From JBBROS01 sp965260995 (GTDB lineage: Bacteria; Pseudomonadota; Alphaproteobacteria; Acetobacterales; Acetobacteraceae), in assembly GCA_965260995.1 (NCBI GenBank), contig CBDHCD010000003.1, positions 1 to 64,000 of the forward strand: a stretch of 64,000 nt of DNA, given 5' to 3'. Each line of letters opens with the position of its first letter. Position 1 is the stretch's first letter. Below, in pieces: positions 24,942 to 34,039 of the stretch. The translations under genes were made by a program, and so were the position numbers. The notes beneath the pieces are model-generated. The model was not told the origin of the DNA and ran no database searches. It saw nothing but the letters and a program-made list of their open reading frames with translations.

Positions 24942-27900
24942 TCAGTACTCGAACTCGTAGGTTAGGCCGACCTGGTTGCCGCCCCGGCCGGTGCCGACGT
25001 CGGTTTCAAGCTTCAGGCCCTTGGTGATGTCGATCTGCACCTGACCCTGTGTCTGGCCACCGGTGGTGCCCTGCTTCGCGCCGACGTAGACGCCGTTGGC
25101 AATGTAGCGGCCGGCTTCCAACGTGGGGGCGCTGTCGCTGCCGCTCCCGCCGCCGACGGAGAGCCGGTCGAGCCCGAGCCCCTTGCGCACGCTCTCCAGC
25201 GGGTTGAGCCCGCCGCTGCCGCCGACCCCGGTCAGCTCGGCCACGGCGGCGGCGATCTCGGCGATCTGGAACGGGCCCAGCTCCTTGGCGCTGCGCTTGA
25301 AGATCAAGTAGGCCAGCACCTCGTCCTGCGGCAGGTCGGGCACGCTCGACAGCTTGATCTTCGGCTCGCTGACGTAGCCGGTGATGGCCAGCGTCGCGGT
25401 GATGCCGCCCGCGCTCGATTCCGCGACGAAGTCGAGCGTCGGGTCGATCTTGCCGCTGACGCCCGTGCCGTCGAAGCCGACCTGGCCGCGGCTGAAGTTG
25501 AGCGTCGTCCCGGCCACGCTGATGCTGCCGCGCCGCATCTCGAGGCCGCCCGAGACGCGCGGCGCGGCGCTGGTGCCGCGGACCTGCAGGCTGCCCGACA
25601 GCTCGGCGTCGACGCCGCGGCCGCGGACGAACACGCTGTTGGGCGCGTCGATCGTGAGGTCGAGGCCGATCGGGGCGGCGGGCTTCTCCGGCGGCGGCGG
25701 CACCTCGCCGGCCCGGCGCACGTCGAGCGTCACCACCGAGGCGGGCAGCGTCTTAGGGATGCGCAGCTCGGCCCGGCGGACCAGCACGCGCCCGCCGACC
25801 TGCAACCCGCCCGACACCGAGCCGCCGACGCCGAGGTCCGCGTCCAGGGTGGCCGTGATCAGGTCCGACGACAGCGGCCGCGCGCCGCGCATGGTGATCC
25901 GCAGGTCGACGGGCAGGGCAGGGGCCAGCACGCCCACCGTGCCGCCGGCCGACAGGCTGCCGTTGCCCGCCCGCCCGGTGAGGCTCGCGATCCGCAAGGT
26001 CTGGCCCTCGAAGCGGAAGGTGCCGTTCAGGCCGGTGACGCGCAGCCCCTGGGCGAAGTCCTGCACCTCGGCCCCGCTCAGCCGGGCGGAGCCGGACACC
26101 TCCGGGGCGGAAACGCTGCCGCCCACGGTGGCGTCGAGCGTCAGCCGCCCGCGGGCGCGACGGCCGGCCGCGGTCAGGATCGGGTCGGTGATCGCGAGGT
26201 CGAGCCCGCCGGTCGCCCGCAGGTTGAGCGCCCCCGCGCCGAGCGGGGCCTGGCCGTTGACGGCGAGGTTGGCCGAGCCGGCGTTGAGGCGGGCGTCGAT
26301 CCGGGCCTTGTCGCCCTGCAGGTCGGCGGTCGCCACCAGGTTGGCGGGCGGCAGAGCCTGGCCCGGGCCGCCGCGCAACTGGATGCCGGTGGCGGCCAGC
26401 TTGACCGTGCCGCCGGGCTTGGCCGGGGTGCCGGACAGGCGGGCGTCGAGGCTGACGCTGCCGTCGAGCGCGTAGTCGGGCGCGACGAGGGCGGCGATGT
26501 CGGCCGGGGTGCGCAGGGTCACGGTGGCGTCGAGCGTGGGCGACAGCCGACCGGCGACGTCGAGCACGGCCTGCTGCACGCCGAGGCGCAGGCGGTCGAC
26601 CGCCACGCCGTCGGCGAAGCTGATGGTCGCGGGCGCTTGCAGGCGCACGGTCTGCGGCTCGATCGCCGCGTTGCCGGCCGTCACCTGGAGCGTGTCGAGC
26701 CGGAGGCGCTTGCCGGGCGCGTCGAGCAGGGCGGCGGAGGCGATCTTGGCCTGGGTGCCCGACACGCCGAGGTCGGCGGTGAGCTTGACGGCGAGGGCGG
26801 CTTGCGGGCCGTTGGCCTCGACGCGGGCCTCGCCGGTGACGCCGGCGGCGTTGATGCCGGCGGCGGCGACCGTGGCCTGGACGGACGGCTCGCCGAGCGG
26901 GTCGGCGACGCGGGCCTTGATGCTGGCGCGGCCGACCCGCTGGCCCGGCAGGCCGGCGTCGCGGGCGTCGGCGTCGATCACCACCGCGCCCGGGTCGAGC
27001 TGCACCGTGGCGGCGACGGACCCGGCCACCGGCTGGCCGATCAGCGGCCGCAGGTCCTCGAGATTGGCGAACTTGAGCGCGACCTTGCCCAACGGCAGCG
27101 TCGCGCCCGCCGGGAGGGTGAGCGCCCCTTCGGCGTGTAGGCTGCGCCAGTCGGCGCGGTCGATCGTGGCGCGGAGCGTGCCGTCCGCGGCGCGCCCGGC
27201 ATCGAGGGCGAGCCGCAGCGGCGCGCCGGCCAGGGTGCCCTCGCCGGTGACGCGCCCGGCCGGGGCGCCCGGCAACCCGGTGAGATCGGCCGTGAGCCGC
27301 ACCGGCGCGGGCGCGATGCCGGCCGCGCCGACGTCGCCGGACAGGGTGGCCTGGAGCGCCAGCGCGTCGGCCGGGCCGCGGGCGTGGGCGTCCAGCGCGG
27401 CGCTGCCGGTCAGGGCAGGGTTGATGAGCGCGAGGTCGGACAAGGCAGCCTTGGCGGTGAGGTCCACCCCGACGGCGGCGTAGGTGCCGCTGGCGGCGAG
27501 GCTGACCGCCTTGCCGTCCAGGGTCAGGCTGTCGAGGGTAAGATCGCTGCCGGCGAGCTTGCCCGCCAGCGCGAGCTTGGCGTCGGGGCCGATCAGGGCG
27601 GGGGCAGGGGCGACGCCGCCGGTGACGCCGACGGTGCCGTCGGCCTTGAAGGTGGTGACGGTGCCGGCCTGGGCGGCCTGAAGCGCGAGGTCGGCGTGCC
27701 CGGCCAGGTCGATCCCGCCGATCTTGGCCAGGGGGGCGAGGTCGGGGAGCTTGACGGCGACGTTGACGGCCAGGTCGCCGGCGGTCTTGGCCGTGCCTTG
27801 GGCGAGAACGAAGGGGTGGGACAGGCTGAACTGGACCGGCCGCGCCGGGTCATCGAGCCGGGCGGTGGCGTCGAGCCGGAGGGGGGCGGACTCCAGCAGG

Positions 27901-28943
27901 CCGGGCTGCGGGCCGGGGATGCGCAGCGCCTCGGCGACCGCCTTGAGCGTCACCCGCCCGGCGTTGCCGGCAAGGTCGGCGGTCAGCAGGCCGATGCTAG
28001 CCCCGCCCGCGTCGAGGCCGTCGATGCGCAGCGTCCCGGTGGCGTCCGGCGCGGTGAACGGCCCGGCGGCGTGGGCGCGGAGCGCGACCGCCTTCCACTG
28101 CACGGCGGGGGCCGGCCGCATCGCCGGCGCCTGGGCCGTGACGTCGAGCGCCAACGCGCTGTCCACCAGGTTGACCGTGCCCTGGGCGTTGGCGGTCAGC
28201 GGCCCGGCCGCGACCGCGAGCGTGGTCGCCAGCGCCGAGCGCGGCCCGTTGACCGCGGCGTCGATGCGCAGCGCCCCGAGGTCGGGCAAGCCGGCCAGGT
28301 GGGCGAGCAGGCCGCCCGCCGGCTCGCGCACGGCGAGGTCGGCGTTGATGCGGTCGGCGCCCACCTGACCGGTCAGGGTGTAGCTGCCGTCGCCGTCGAG
28401 CCGCTTGGCGGTCAGCGCCGCGGCGCCGGCGTCGAGCGTCGCCACGTCCGCCTGGCCCGCGAGCGACAGGGCGGCCGGCACGCCGATGACGGGCGCGCCG
28501 ATCTCGGCCCGGGCGATGGCGAGCTGCTCGACGGTCACCTGCACCGGCAGGCTGAACGGCGGCGACGGCTGGGTCGGCGACGACGGCGCGAGCGCGCTGG
28601 CGGGCAGGCGCGGCACTTGCAGCCGGGCCGCCTCGAGCCGCCGGATCAGCGCCTGCTCGTGCAGCAGCGCCAGCGGCGACCAGTCGAGCGCCACGTCGTC
28701 GGCCAGCAGCCAGGCTCCCTCGGCGTCATGCACCTCGACGTGGGCGAGGCGCAGGCGGTCGGGGAAGCGGCCCTCCAGCCCCCGCAGCACGACGGTGCCG
28801 CCGGTCAGGCTGGCGAGCTGGCGCTCGGCGAAGCGGCGGCCAGGGTCGGTGTTGAGCGCGGCCACCACCACCGCCGCCAGCACGACAGGAAGCAGCAACA
28901 GCGCGCCGAGCGCCCACAGCCCGATCCGGCCCAGGCGGCGCAT
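24942..28943 (-). CDS. tamB: Translocation and assembly module inner-membrane protein TamB
   Basis: A 1333-residue AsmA-like bridge protein. An N-terminal transmembrane anchor (about 8-30) is followed by a very long region of repeating beta-strand-rich segments (LRLDGLDAGG-like units) and the C-terminal DUF490 domain, with the late LSGSLQVRGTSAAPRVSGGLEMRRGSI and the final GNQVGLTYEFEY outer-membrane-facing strand. It spans the periplasm and supplies lipids or substrates to TamA. The ATG overlaps the tamA stop (ATGA). The length is normal for the family (1200-1400). Confidence 0.95.
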   Translation of the reverse strand: MRRLGRIGLWALGALLLLPVVLAAVVVAALNTDPGRRFAERQLASLTGGTVVLRGLEGRFPDRLRLAHVEVHDAEGAWLLADDVALDWSPLALLHEQALIRRLEAARLQVPRLPASALAPSSPTQPSPPFSLPVQVTVEQLAIARAEIGAPVIGVPAALSLAGQADVATLDAGAAALTAKRLDGDGSYTLTGQVGADRINADLAVREPAGGLLAHLAGLPDLGALRIDAAVNGPRSALATTLAVAAGPLTANAQGTVNLVDSALALDVTAQAPAMRPAPAVQWKAVALRAHAAGPFTAPDATGTLRIDGLDAGGASIGLLTADLAGNAGRVTLKAVAEALRIPGPQPGLLESAPLRLDATARLDDPARPVQFSLSHPFVLAQGTAKTAGDLAVNVAVKLPDLAPLAKIGGIDLAGHADLALQAAQAGTVTTFKADGTVGVTGGVAPAPALIGPDAKLALAGKLAGSDLTLDSLTLDGKAVSLAASGTYAAVGVDLTAKAALSDLALINPALTGSAALDAHARGPADALALQATLSGDVGAAGIAPAPVRLTADLTGLPGAPAGRVTGEGTLAGAPLRLALDAGRAADGTLRATIDRADWRSLHAEGALTLPAGATLPLGKVALKFANLEDLRPLIGQPVAGSVAATVQLDPGAVVIDADARDAGLPGQRVGRASIKARVADPLGEPSVQATVAAAGINAAGVTGEARVEANGPQAALAVKLTADLGVSGTQAKIASAALLDAPGKRLRLDTLQVTAGNAAIEPQTVRLQAPATISFADGVAVDRLRLGVQQAVLDVAGRLSPTLDATVTLRTPADIAALVAPDYALDGSVSLDARLSGTPAKPGGTVKLAATGIQLRGGPGQALPPANLVATADLQGDKARIDARLNAGSANLAVNGQAPLGAGALNLRATGGLDLAITDPILTAAGRRARGRLTLDATVGGSVSAPEVSGSARLSGAEVQDFAQGLRVTGLNGTFRFEGQTLRIASLTGRAGNGSLSAGGTVGVLAPALPVDLRITMRGARPLSSDLITATLDADLGVGGSVSGGLQVGGRVLVRRAELRIPKTLPASVVTLDVRRAGEVPPPPEKPAAPIGLDLTIDAPNSVFVRGRGVDAELSGSLQVRGTSAAPRVSGGLEMRRGSISVAGTTLNFSRGQVGFDGTGVSGKIDPTLDFVAESSAGGITATLAITGYVSEPKIKLSSVPDLPQDEVLAYLIFKRSAKELGPFQIAEIAAAVAELTGVGGSGGLNPLESVRKGLGLDRLSVGGGSGSDSAPTLEAGRYIANGVYVGAKQGTTGGQTQGQVQIDITKGLKLETDVGTGRGGNQVGLTYEFEY

Positions 28944-30832
28944 CAGAACACCTGCCCGATGCCGATGTAGAGTTGGAACGCGTCGTTGTCGCGGATCTTC
29001 TGCAGCGGCAGGGCGACGTCGAGCCGGATCGGGCCGATGGAGGTGTAGTAGCGCGCGCCCACCCCCGCGCCGACGCGCAGGTCGCCGCCGAACGGCGTGC
29101 TCGACGTGTCCACCTGCCCGGCGTCGACGAACACGGCCGCGCCGAAGCTCTCGCCGAACCGCTGGCGGAACTCGACGGTCGCCGCGCCGAGCGCGGTGCC
29201 GCCGGTCGGCCGGCCGCTGGCGAACTTCGGCCCGATCGACTGGTAGCGGTAGCCGCGCACGGTGCCGCTGCCGCCGGCGTAGAACCGCTGGTCGGGCGGG
29301 ATGTTGAACGTGGTGGCGCCCTGGATGCTGCCCAGCACGGCGCGCAACGCCACCACGCTGCGCCCCGGCGCGCCGAGGTTGAGGTAGGTCGAGCCCGACG
29401 CTTGCAGGATCACGAACTGGCTGCTGTTGGTGAAGGACGCCGTGGGCGTCGCGATGAAGCTGCCCTTGATGCCGTGCGTTGGCTCGAACAGGCCCTCCGG
29501 CCCGGTGCTGTCGTACTTCACGCCGACCGGCGCGCCCAGCAGGGTGTAGTCGCGGGTCACGCCCTCCTGCTTGATGCGGGCCTGCTGCGCCAGCAGGCCG
29601 CCGTTGATGGTCCAGCGCTCGTTGAGCTTGCGCGTCACCTGCACGCCGGCGAGGAACGCCGTGCGGTCGTAGGCGATCAGGCTCTCCTTGATGGCTTGGA
29701 GCGACAGGGTGACGGACTGGTTACGCACGAACACGTCGGGCTTGGTCAACGCCGCCGTCACGTCGTAGCCGGTGCCGCGGGTGGCGCTGCCGCCGAGTTG
29801 CGTCACCGCCGCGCCGAGCTTCAGTTGCTCGGCGTTGCCGAACAGGTTGCGGTGCTGCCAACTGACGCCGGCGCTCGCGCCGAGGTCGGTCGAGTAGCCA
29901 GCGTTGAACCCCACCACCCGCCGCGGCCGCTCGGTGACGTCGACGGTGATCGGGATCTGGCCGGCCTGGTTGAGCTTCTGCGCGGCGCGGACCCGCACGG
30001 TCGCGAACACGCCGAGCTGGGCCAGGTCCTCGCGCGCCACCCGGATCGCTTCCGGGTCGAACCGCTCGCCCTGGTGGAGCAGCAGCCGACGGCGGACGTA
30101 GCTCTCGTTGACCCGGTCCAGCCCTTCGACGTCGATCGGCCCGAGGTTCACCCGCGGCCCGGCGTCGATCGTGTAGCTCACGTCGAGCGCCCGGGCCGCC
30201 GGCTCGATCACCGCGTCCGGCGTGCCCACCTTGGCCAGCGCGTGACCGTCGTTGCGCAGCTTCTCGAGCATCCGCCCCTGCGCGGCGACGACCGCGGCGG
30301 CGAGGGCCGGGTCGCCGCGCTTGAGTTCCAGCACCGAGCGGGCCTCGGCCAGGCTGGCCGGGTCGGACGGGCCCTTGAGCGCGATGGTGCGCAGCTTGTA
30401 AAGGGGGCCACGGCTGACCGCGATGGCGATGGGCGCCTCGCCCTGGGCGCGTTCGAGCGCCTCGGGCAGCGCCGGGTCGTCGAGGGGGCGGCCGGCGACC
30501 TGGATCGATACGGTGCCCGAGTAGTAGCCGAAGCTGCCGAGCACCGCTCGCAGCCGGTCCTTGTCGGCCTTGGCCCGCGTCACCAACGCGAACGGCCCCA
30601 CGGGCGCGTTCTCGCGCAGGCTGATCAGCGTGGCGCTGTCCCGCAGCGCCTTGTCGAGGTCGGCCTGCCCGGTGTCCTCCAGCTTGACCGTGTAGGGCTG
30701 CGGGTCCGCGGCCCGGCTGCCGAGCGGGGCCAGGCACAGCAGGAGGCACGGCAGGAACGGCCAGAACAGGGAGGCGCGCCGGAGCGCGCGCGTCGGAGGG
30801 TGGGGCCAAGCCATCTTGATGTCATAGCGCAT
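28943..30832 (-). CDS. tamA: Outer-membrane assembly protein TamA (BamA/Omp85 family)
   Basis: A 629-residue protein with an N-terminal signal region (hydrophobic residues about 22-41), POTRA domains (for example VNLGPIDVEGLDRVNESYVRRRLLLHQGERF) and a C-terminal Omp85 beta-barrel containing the FYAGGSGTVRGYRYQSIGP lid-lock motif and ending in an aromatic residue (YIGIGQVF). It works with TamB in insertion of outer-membrane proteins. The start at 30832 could be replaced by the ATG at 30814. The 110-bp gap to the divergent cbpA gene should hold both promoters. Confidence 0.93.
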   Translation of the reverse strand: MRYDIKMAWPHPPTRALRRASLFWPFLPCLLLCLAPLGSRAADPQPYTVKLEDTGQADLDKALRDSATLISLRENAPVGPFALVTRAKADKDRLRAVLGSFGYYSGTVSIQVAGRPLDDPALPEALERAQGEAPIAIAVSRGPLYKLRTIALKGPSDPASLAEARSVLELKRGDPALAAAVVAAQGRMLEKLRNDGHALAKVGTPDAVIEPAARALDVSYTIDAGPRVNLGPIDVEGLDRVNESYVRRRLLLHQGERFDPEAIRVAREDLAQLGVFATVRVRAAQKLNQAGQIPITVDVTERPRRVVGFNAGYSTDLGASAGVSWQHRNLFGNAEQLKLGAAVTQLGGSATRGTGYDVTAALTKPDVFVRNQSVTLSLQAIKESLIAYDRTAFLAGVQVTRKLNERWTINGGLLAQQARIKQEGVTRDYTLLGAPVGVKYDSTGPEGLFEPTHGIKGSFIATPTASFTNSSQFVILQASGSTYLNLGAPGRSVVALRAVLGSIQGATTFNIPPDQRFYAGGSGTVRGYRYQSIGPKFASGRPTGGTALGAATVEFRQRFGESFGAAVFVDAGQVDTSSTPFGGDLRVGAGVGARYYTSIGPIRLDVALPLQKIRDNDAFQLYIGIGQVF

Positions 30833-30942
30833 TAACCGCGGCTTGAGATCATAGGGATTTGTAAGAACACCGATGACGCGGCCCAGCCCACGGCCATCCT
30901 GTTGCCGATGCAGCTTTGGCCCCGCCTCCGCGTTCCTGCGTC

Positions 30943-31854
30943 ATGGCCAGCAGCAATCCCTACGACGTCCTGGGCGTGAGCAAGTCCGCCACCCCGGACG
31001 AGATCCGCGGCGCCTTCCGGGCGCTGGCGAAGAAGAACCACCCCGACCTGCACCCCGGCGATGCCGCCGCCGAGGCCCGCTTCAAGGCGGCCAACGCCGC
31101 GAACGACCTGTTGTCCGACCCTGACAAGCGGGCGAAGTTCGACCGCGGCGAGATCGACGCCGAGGGCCAGCCGACGCCCGACCGCAGCTTCTACCGCGAC
31201 TACGCGCAGCAAGCCGGCGGCGCGCGCTACCGCCCGGGCGGGGCCAACGAGCGCGACGACATGGGTGACATCTTCGGCGCGTTCTTCCGCGAGCAGGCCA
31301 ACCGCCCCGTCCGCGGCCGCGACCGCAGCTACCGCCTCGACGTGCCGTTCCTCGACGCCGTGACCGGCGCGACCGAGCGCCTCACCCTCCCCGACGGGGC
31401 GACGCTGGACGTCCGCATCCCGCCCGGCATCGACGACGGCCAGGTGCTGCGCCTGCGCGGCAAGGGCGACCCGGGCGGGCTGGGCGGCGCGGCCGGCGAC
31501 GCGCTGATCGAGGTCTCGGTGCTGCCGCATCCGCTCTACCGGCGGGACGGCCACGACCTGGTCATGGAGCTGCCCGTCACCTACGCCGAGGCGGTGCTGG
31601 GCGGCAAGGTCGAGGCCCCGACGCCGAACGGCCGCGTCACGCTGACGGTGCCGCCCCGCTCGGACGCCGGCACCCGCCTGCGCCTGCGCGGCCGAGGCGT
31701 CGCCGCGCGCGGTGGCCAGCCGGCGGGCGACCTGTTCGTGGTGCTGAAACTGGTCGCCGGCCCCATCGACCCGGCGCTCGAAACCTTCCTCAAGGAGTGG
31801 GCGCCGCAGCACGCCGGCTATGATCCACGTGCCAACTTGGAGACTGGGGCATGA
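30943..31854 (+). CDS. cbpA: DnaJ-class co-chaperone CbpA
   Basis: A 303-residue type II J-protein. The J domain (1-70) contains HPD in KKNHPDLHPGD, followed by a Gly/Phe-poor linker with a DIFGAFF motif and two C-terminal substrate-binding beta domains (ERLTLPDGATLDVRIPPGIDDGQVLRLRGKGDPG; GRVTLTVPPRSDAGTRLRLRGRG). The zinc-finger domain of DnaJ is absent, which with the next gene identifies CbpA. It stimulates DnaK. It overlaps cbpM by 4 bp (ATGA). Confidence 0.93.
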   Translation: MASSNPYDVLGVSKSATPDEIRGAFRALAKKNHPDLHPGDAAAEARFKAANAANDLLSDPDKRAKFDRGEIDAEGQPTPDRSFYRDYAQQAGGARYRPGGANERDDMGDIFGAFFREQANRPVRGRDRSYRLDVPFLDAVTGATERLTLPDGATLDVRIPPGIDDGQVLRLRGKGDPGGLGGAAGDALIEVSVLPHPLYRRDGHDLVMELPVTYAEAVLGGKVEAPTPNGRVTLTVPPRSDAGTRLRLRGRGVAARGGQPAGDLFVVLKLVAGPIDPALETFLKEWAPQHAGYDPRANLETGA

Positions 31855-32189
31855 TCACGCTCTCTCGCCTGGTGCAGACCATCCGGGGCCTCGACGGCCC
31901 GACCGTCGAGTTCTGGCTCGCCGAGGACTGGGTGCGGCCGCGCCGCGAGGCCGGCGAACCGGTGTTCGAGGACGTGGACGTGGCTCGCATCCGCCTGATC
32001 CTGGAGTTGCGGGACGAGCTGGAGGTGGGCGAGACGGCGATCCCGGTCGTGCTGTCGCTGCTGGACGAGCTTCACGCCGCGCGGGGCCGCATGGCCCGGC
32101 TCTGCGCCGCTCTGCAGGAGGCGGGCGACGCGCCGGCCCGGCGCGTCGTCGAGCGCCTGTCCGCCGACCGCGCCGACCCGCCCCGCTGA
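31851..32189 (+). CDS. cbpM: Chaperone modulator CbpM-like
   Basis: A 112-residue MerR-like helical protein; DVARIRLILELRDELEVGETAIPVVLSLLDELH is the conserved CbpM core. It binds the J domain of CbpA and inhibits its action on DnaK. It is translationally coupled to cbpA. Its stop codon opens the eightfold 32-bp repeat. Confidence 0.88.
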   Translation: MITLSRLVQTIRGLDGPTVEFWLAEDWVRPRREAGEPVFEDVDVARIRLILELRDELEVGETAIPVVLSLLDELHAARGRMARLCAALQEAGDAPARRVVERLSADRADPPR

Positions 32190-32443
32190 CGGCAGGAACG
32201 GCCGTCAGCCAACCTTGGTGACGGCGGGAACGGCCGTCAGCCGACCTTGGTGACGGCGGGAACGGCCGTCAGCCGACCTTGGTGACGGCGGGACGGCCGT
32301 CAGCCGACCTTGGTGACGGCGGGAACGGCCGTCAGCCGACCTTGGTGACGGCGGGAACGGCCGTCAGCCGACCTTGGTGACGGCGGGAACGGCCGTCAGC
32401 CGACCTTGGTGACGGCGGGAACGGCCGTCAGCCGACCTTGGTG
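32189..32443. repeat. 32-bp tandem repeat, eight copies, each with a stop codon and hairpin
   Basis: Units start at 32189, 32221, 32253, 32285, 32316, 32348, 32380 and 32412; the fourth is 31 bp because one A is missing and the first has two mismatches. Each unit contains GACGGC-GGGAACG-GCCGTC, a 6-bp stem with a 7-nt loop. On the minus strand each unit also repeats the last codons of the heparinase gene (TKVG) and its TGA stop. The array spans the space between convergent cbpM and the heparinase gene, so it acts at least as a stack of possible terminator hairpins, without T-tracts. Confidence 0.95.
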
Positions 32444-34032
32444 ATGGCCCACTCCATCTTCTTCGCGCCGTCGCCGCCCGTCATCACGACCTGCTGCGAC
32501 GGCCGCGGCTCCACGCCGCCGAGGTAGATGCTCTCCTCGAGGCTGAGGTCGGCGCTCTTGGCCCGCAGCGACCACGTCGAGCCGCCCGGCAGGCGCAGGA
32601 ACACGTTGCGCCCGCCCTGCTGCATGCTGGCCGTGACGCCCGGGTGCAGGTGAAACCGCACGGTGAAGGACAGCGGCTCCGCGGCCTCGATCGAGTCCTC
32701 GCCGCGGATGTCCTCGCCGCTCTCGGCCATGTAGAGGCGGCGGTGGTGCACCGCGCCGTTGACCGGCTTGTAGCCGTCGTGGCTGGCTTCCAGCCAGTGC
32801 GCGCCGTTCGCCTCCTGGCGCTGCGCGTCCACCACCGTGGGCACCCGGCCCAGCCCGTCGGGCGTCAGCTCGGAGGAGTTGGTGTCGGCGACGACCAGGG
32901 TGGAATGGGCCGCCGTCGCCCGCGCCGCGTCGCGCCACGGCCCGGTGGACGGCGGCGCGGGGCCGCAGTTGACGATCAGCCGGTCGCGGCCCACCGACAG
33001 CTCCAAGGACAGCGTCCCGGCGTGGGCCAGGCGGTCGATCCCCGGCGGCGGCGGCGCGCCGCAGTCGACGATCATCACGCTGCCCCCCGCCTGCAGCCGC
33101 TGGAAGCCGCTCTCGGTCAGCCCGGCCGGGCTGCGCGCCCCGCGCCCGGCCTGGTTCAGCGCCAGCTCGATCAGCGACGGGTCGTGCTCGCCAGCGCCGT
33201 TGAACAGCGCCAGCCCGCCGTCGCCGTGGCGGAAGGCGCGCAGCGCCGGGGCCATGCGCTCGATCGCCGAGGCGAGGGCGGCGGGCGGCTGCACCAGCCC
33301 GGCCTGCAGGAAGCCGCGGATCTCAACCAGGTCCTGCAGCGCCGAGAGCTGCGCCGCCGGGCTGCGCTCCACGTGGCAGCCATCGGCCAGGATCTGCCGG
33401 GCCAGCTCCTGCGGCAGCAGGCGCATGGTGCGCGCCAGCGAGGCGGCCTGAACGGAGGGCAGGGCGACGGAGGCGGCGACCAGCCCCTTGAGCGCCGTCA
33501 GGCTGCGGGCGTCTGCCTCGTCGGCCGGAATCGCGGCGGCTAGCACGCGGATGTCGGTGACGAGGCGGGCCATCACCGCGCTACGGAAGCCGTCGTCCGC
33601 GCTGGCGACGAAGAAGTCGTAATGGCAGAGCCAGGCCGCGACCCGCGCGCCGATGACGTCGGCCCGGCCGGCGATGCGGTCGCGGCCGCGCGTCGCGATC
33701 CAGTCGGCCACCAGGTCACGCGCCTGGGCGCGGGCGCCGTCGGTGCCGAGGGCGCGCAGGTCGCGCAGCCAGGTGAAATCGTGCGCCGCCGCGCGCAGCC
33801 TGGCCGACACGGCGGGCGCGGCCCCCCACGCCGCCGGCCCCAGCGGCCGCACGCCGCCCGGCAACTCCAGCTCATTGCGCAGGATGCGCGCGCCGCGCCC
33901 CGCGTCGCCGGGCCACGGGTCGCGCACCGGCAGCGCCGGCGCATCGGGGACGCGGCCCAGGCGGAGCGAGGGCATCCGCGACATCGCACGGCGGGCGTCA
34001 CGCGCCCAGCGTTTCGGGTCGAGCATGATCAC
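32428..34032 (-). CDS. Heparinase II/III family protein
   Basis: A 534-residue protein with an N-terminal (alpha/alpha) toroid (about 50-300; RVAAWLCHYDFF, HVERSPAAQLSALQDLVEIRGF) and a C-terminal beta-sandwich typical of heparinase II/III lyases (LELSVGRDRLIVNCG, AHSTLVVADTNSSEL, HDGYKPVNGAVHHRRLYM). There is no signal peptide, as in other alphaproteobacterial copies next to rpe. The glycan substrate is unknown. The gene starts 7 bp after the rpe stop, and its own stop and last codons are copied in the downstream 32-bp array. Confidence 0.88.
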   Translation of the reverse strand: MIMLDPKRWARDARRAMSRMPSLRLGRVPDAPALPVRDPWPGDAGRGARILRNELELPGGVRPLGPAAWGAAPAVSARLRAAAHDFTWLRDLRALGTDGARAQARDLVADWIATRGRDRIAGRADVIGARVAAWLCHYDFFVASADDGFRSAVMARLVTDIRVLAAAIPADEADARSLTALKGLVAASVALPSVQAASLARTMRLLPQELARQILADGCHVERSPAAQLSALQDLVEIRGFLQAGLVQPPAALASAIERMAPALRAFRHGDGGLALFNGAGEHDPSLIELALNQAGRGARSPAGLTESGFQRLQAGGSVMIVDCGAPPPPGIDRLAHAGTLSLELSVGRDRLIVNCGPAPPSTGPWRDAARATAAHSTLVVADTNSSELTPDGLGRVPTVVDAQRQEANGAHWLEASHDGYKPVNGAVHHRRLYMAESGEDIRGEDSIEAAEPLSFTVRFHLHPGVTASMQQGGRNVFLRLPGGSTWSLRAKSADLSLEESIYLGGVEPRPSQQVVMTGGDGAKKMEWAITKVG

Positions 34033-34039
34033 CGCTCAT

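Noticed and set aside
27384..30835. Long plus-strand frames opposite tamB and tamA
   Set aside because: No recognisable domain, composition typical of antisense frames at over 70 % GC, and TamA/TamB are unambiguous.
32189..32443. CRISPR-like periodic array
   Set aside because: The 32-bp units are contiguous with no spacers and no cas genes; each unit is a copy of a gene end with a hairpin.
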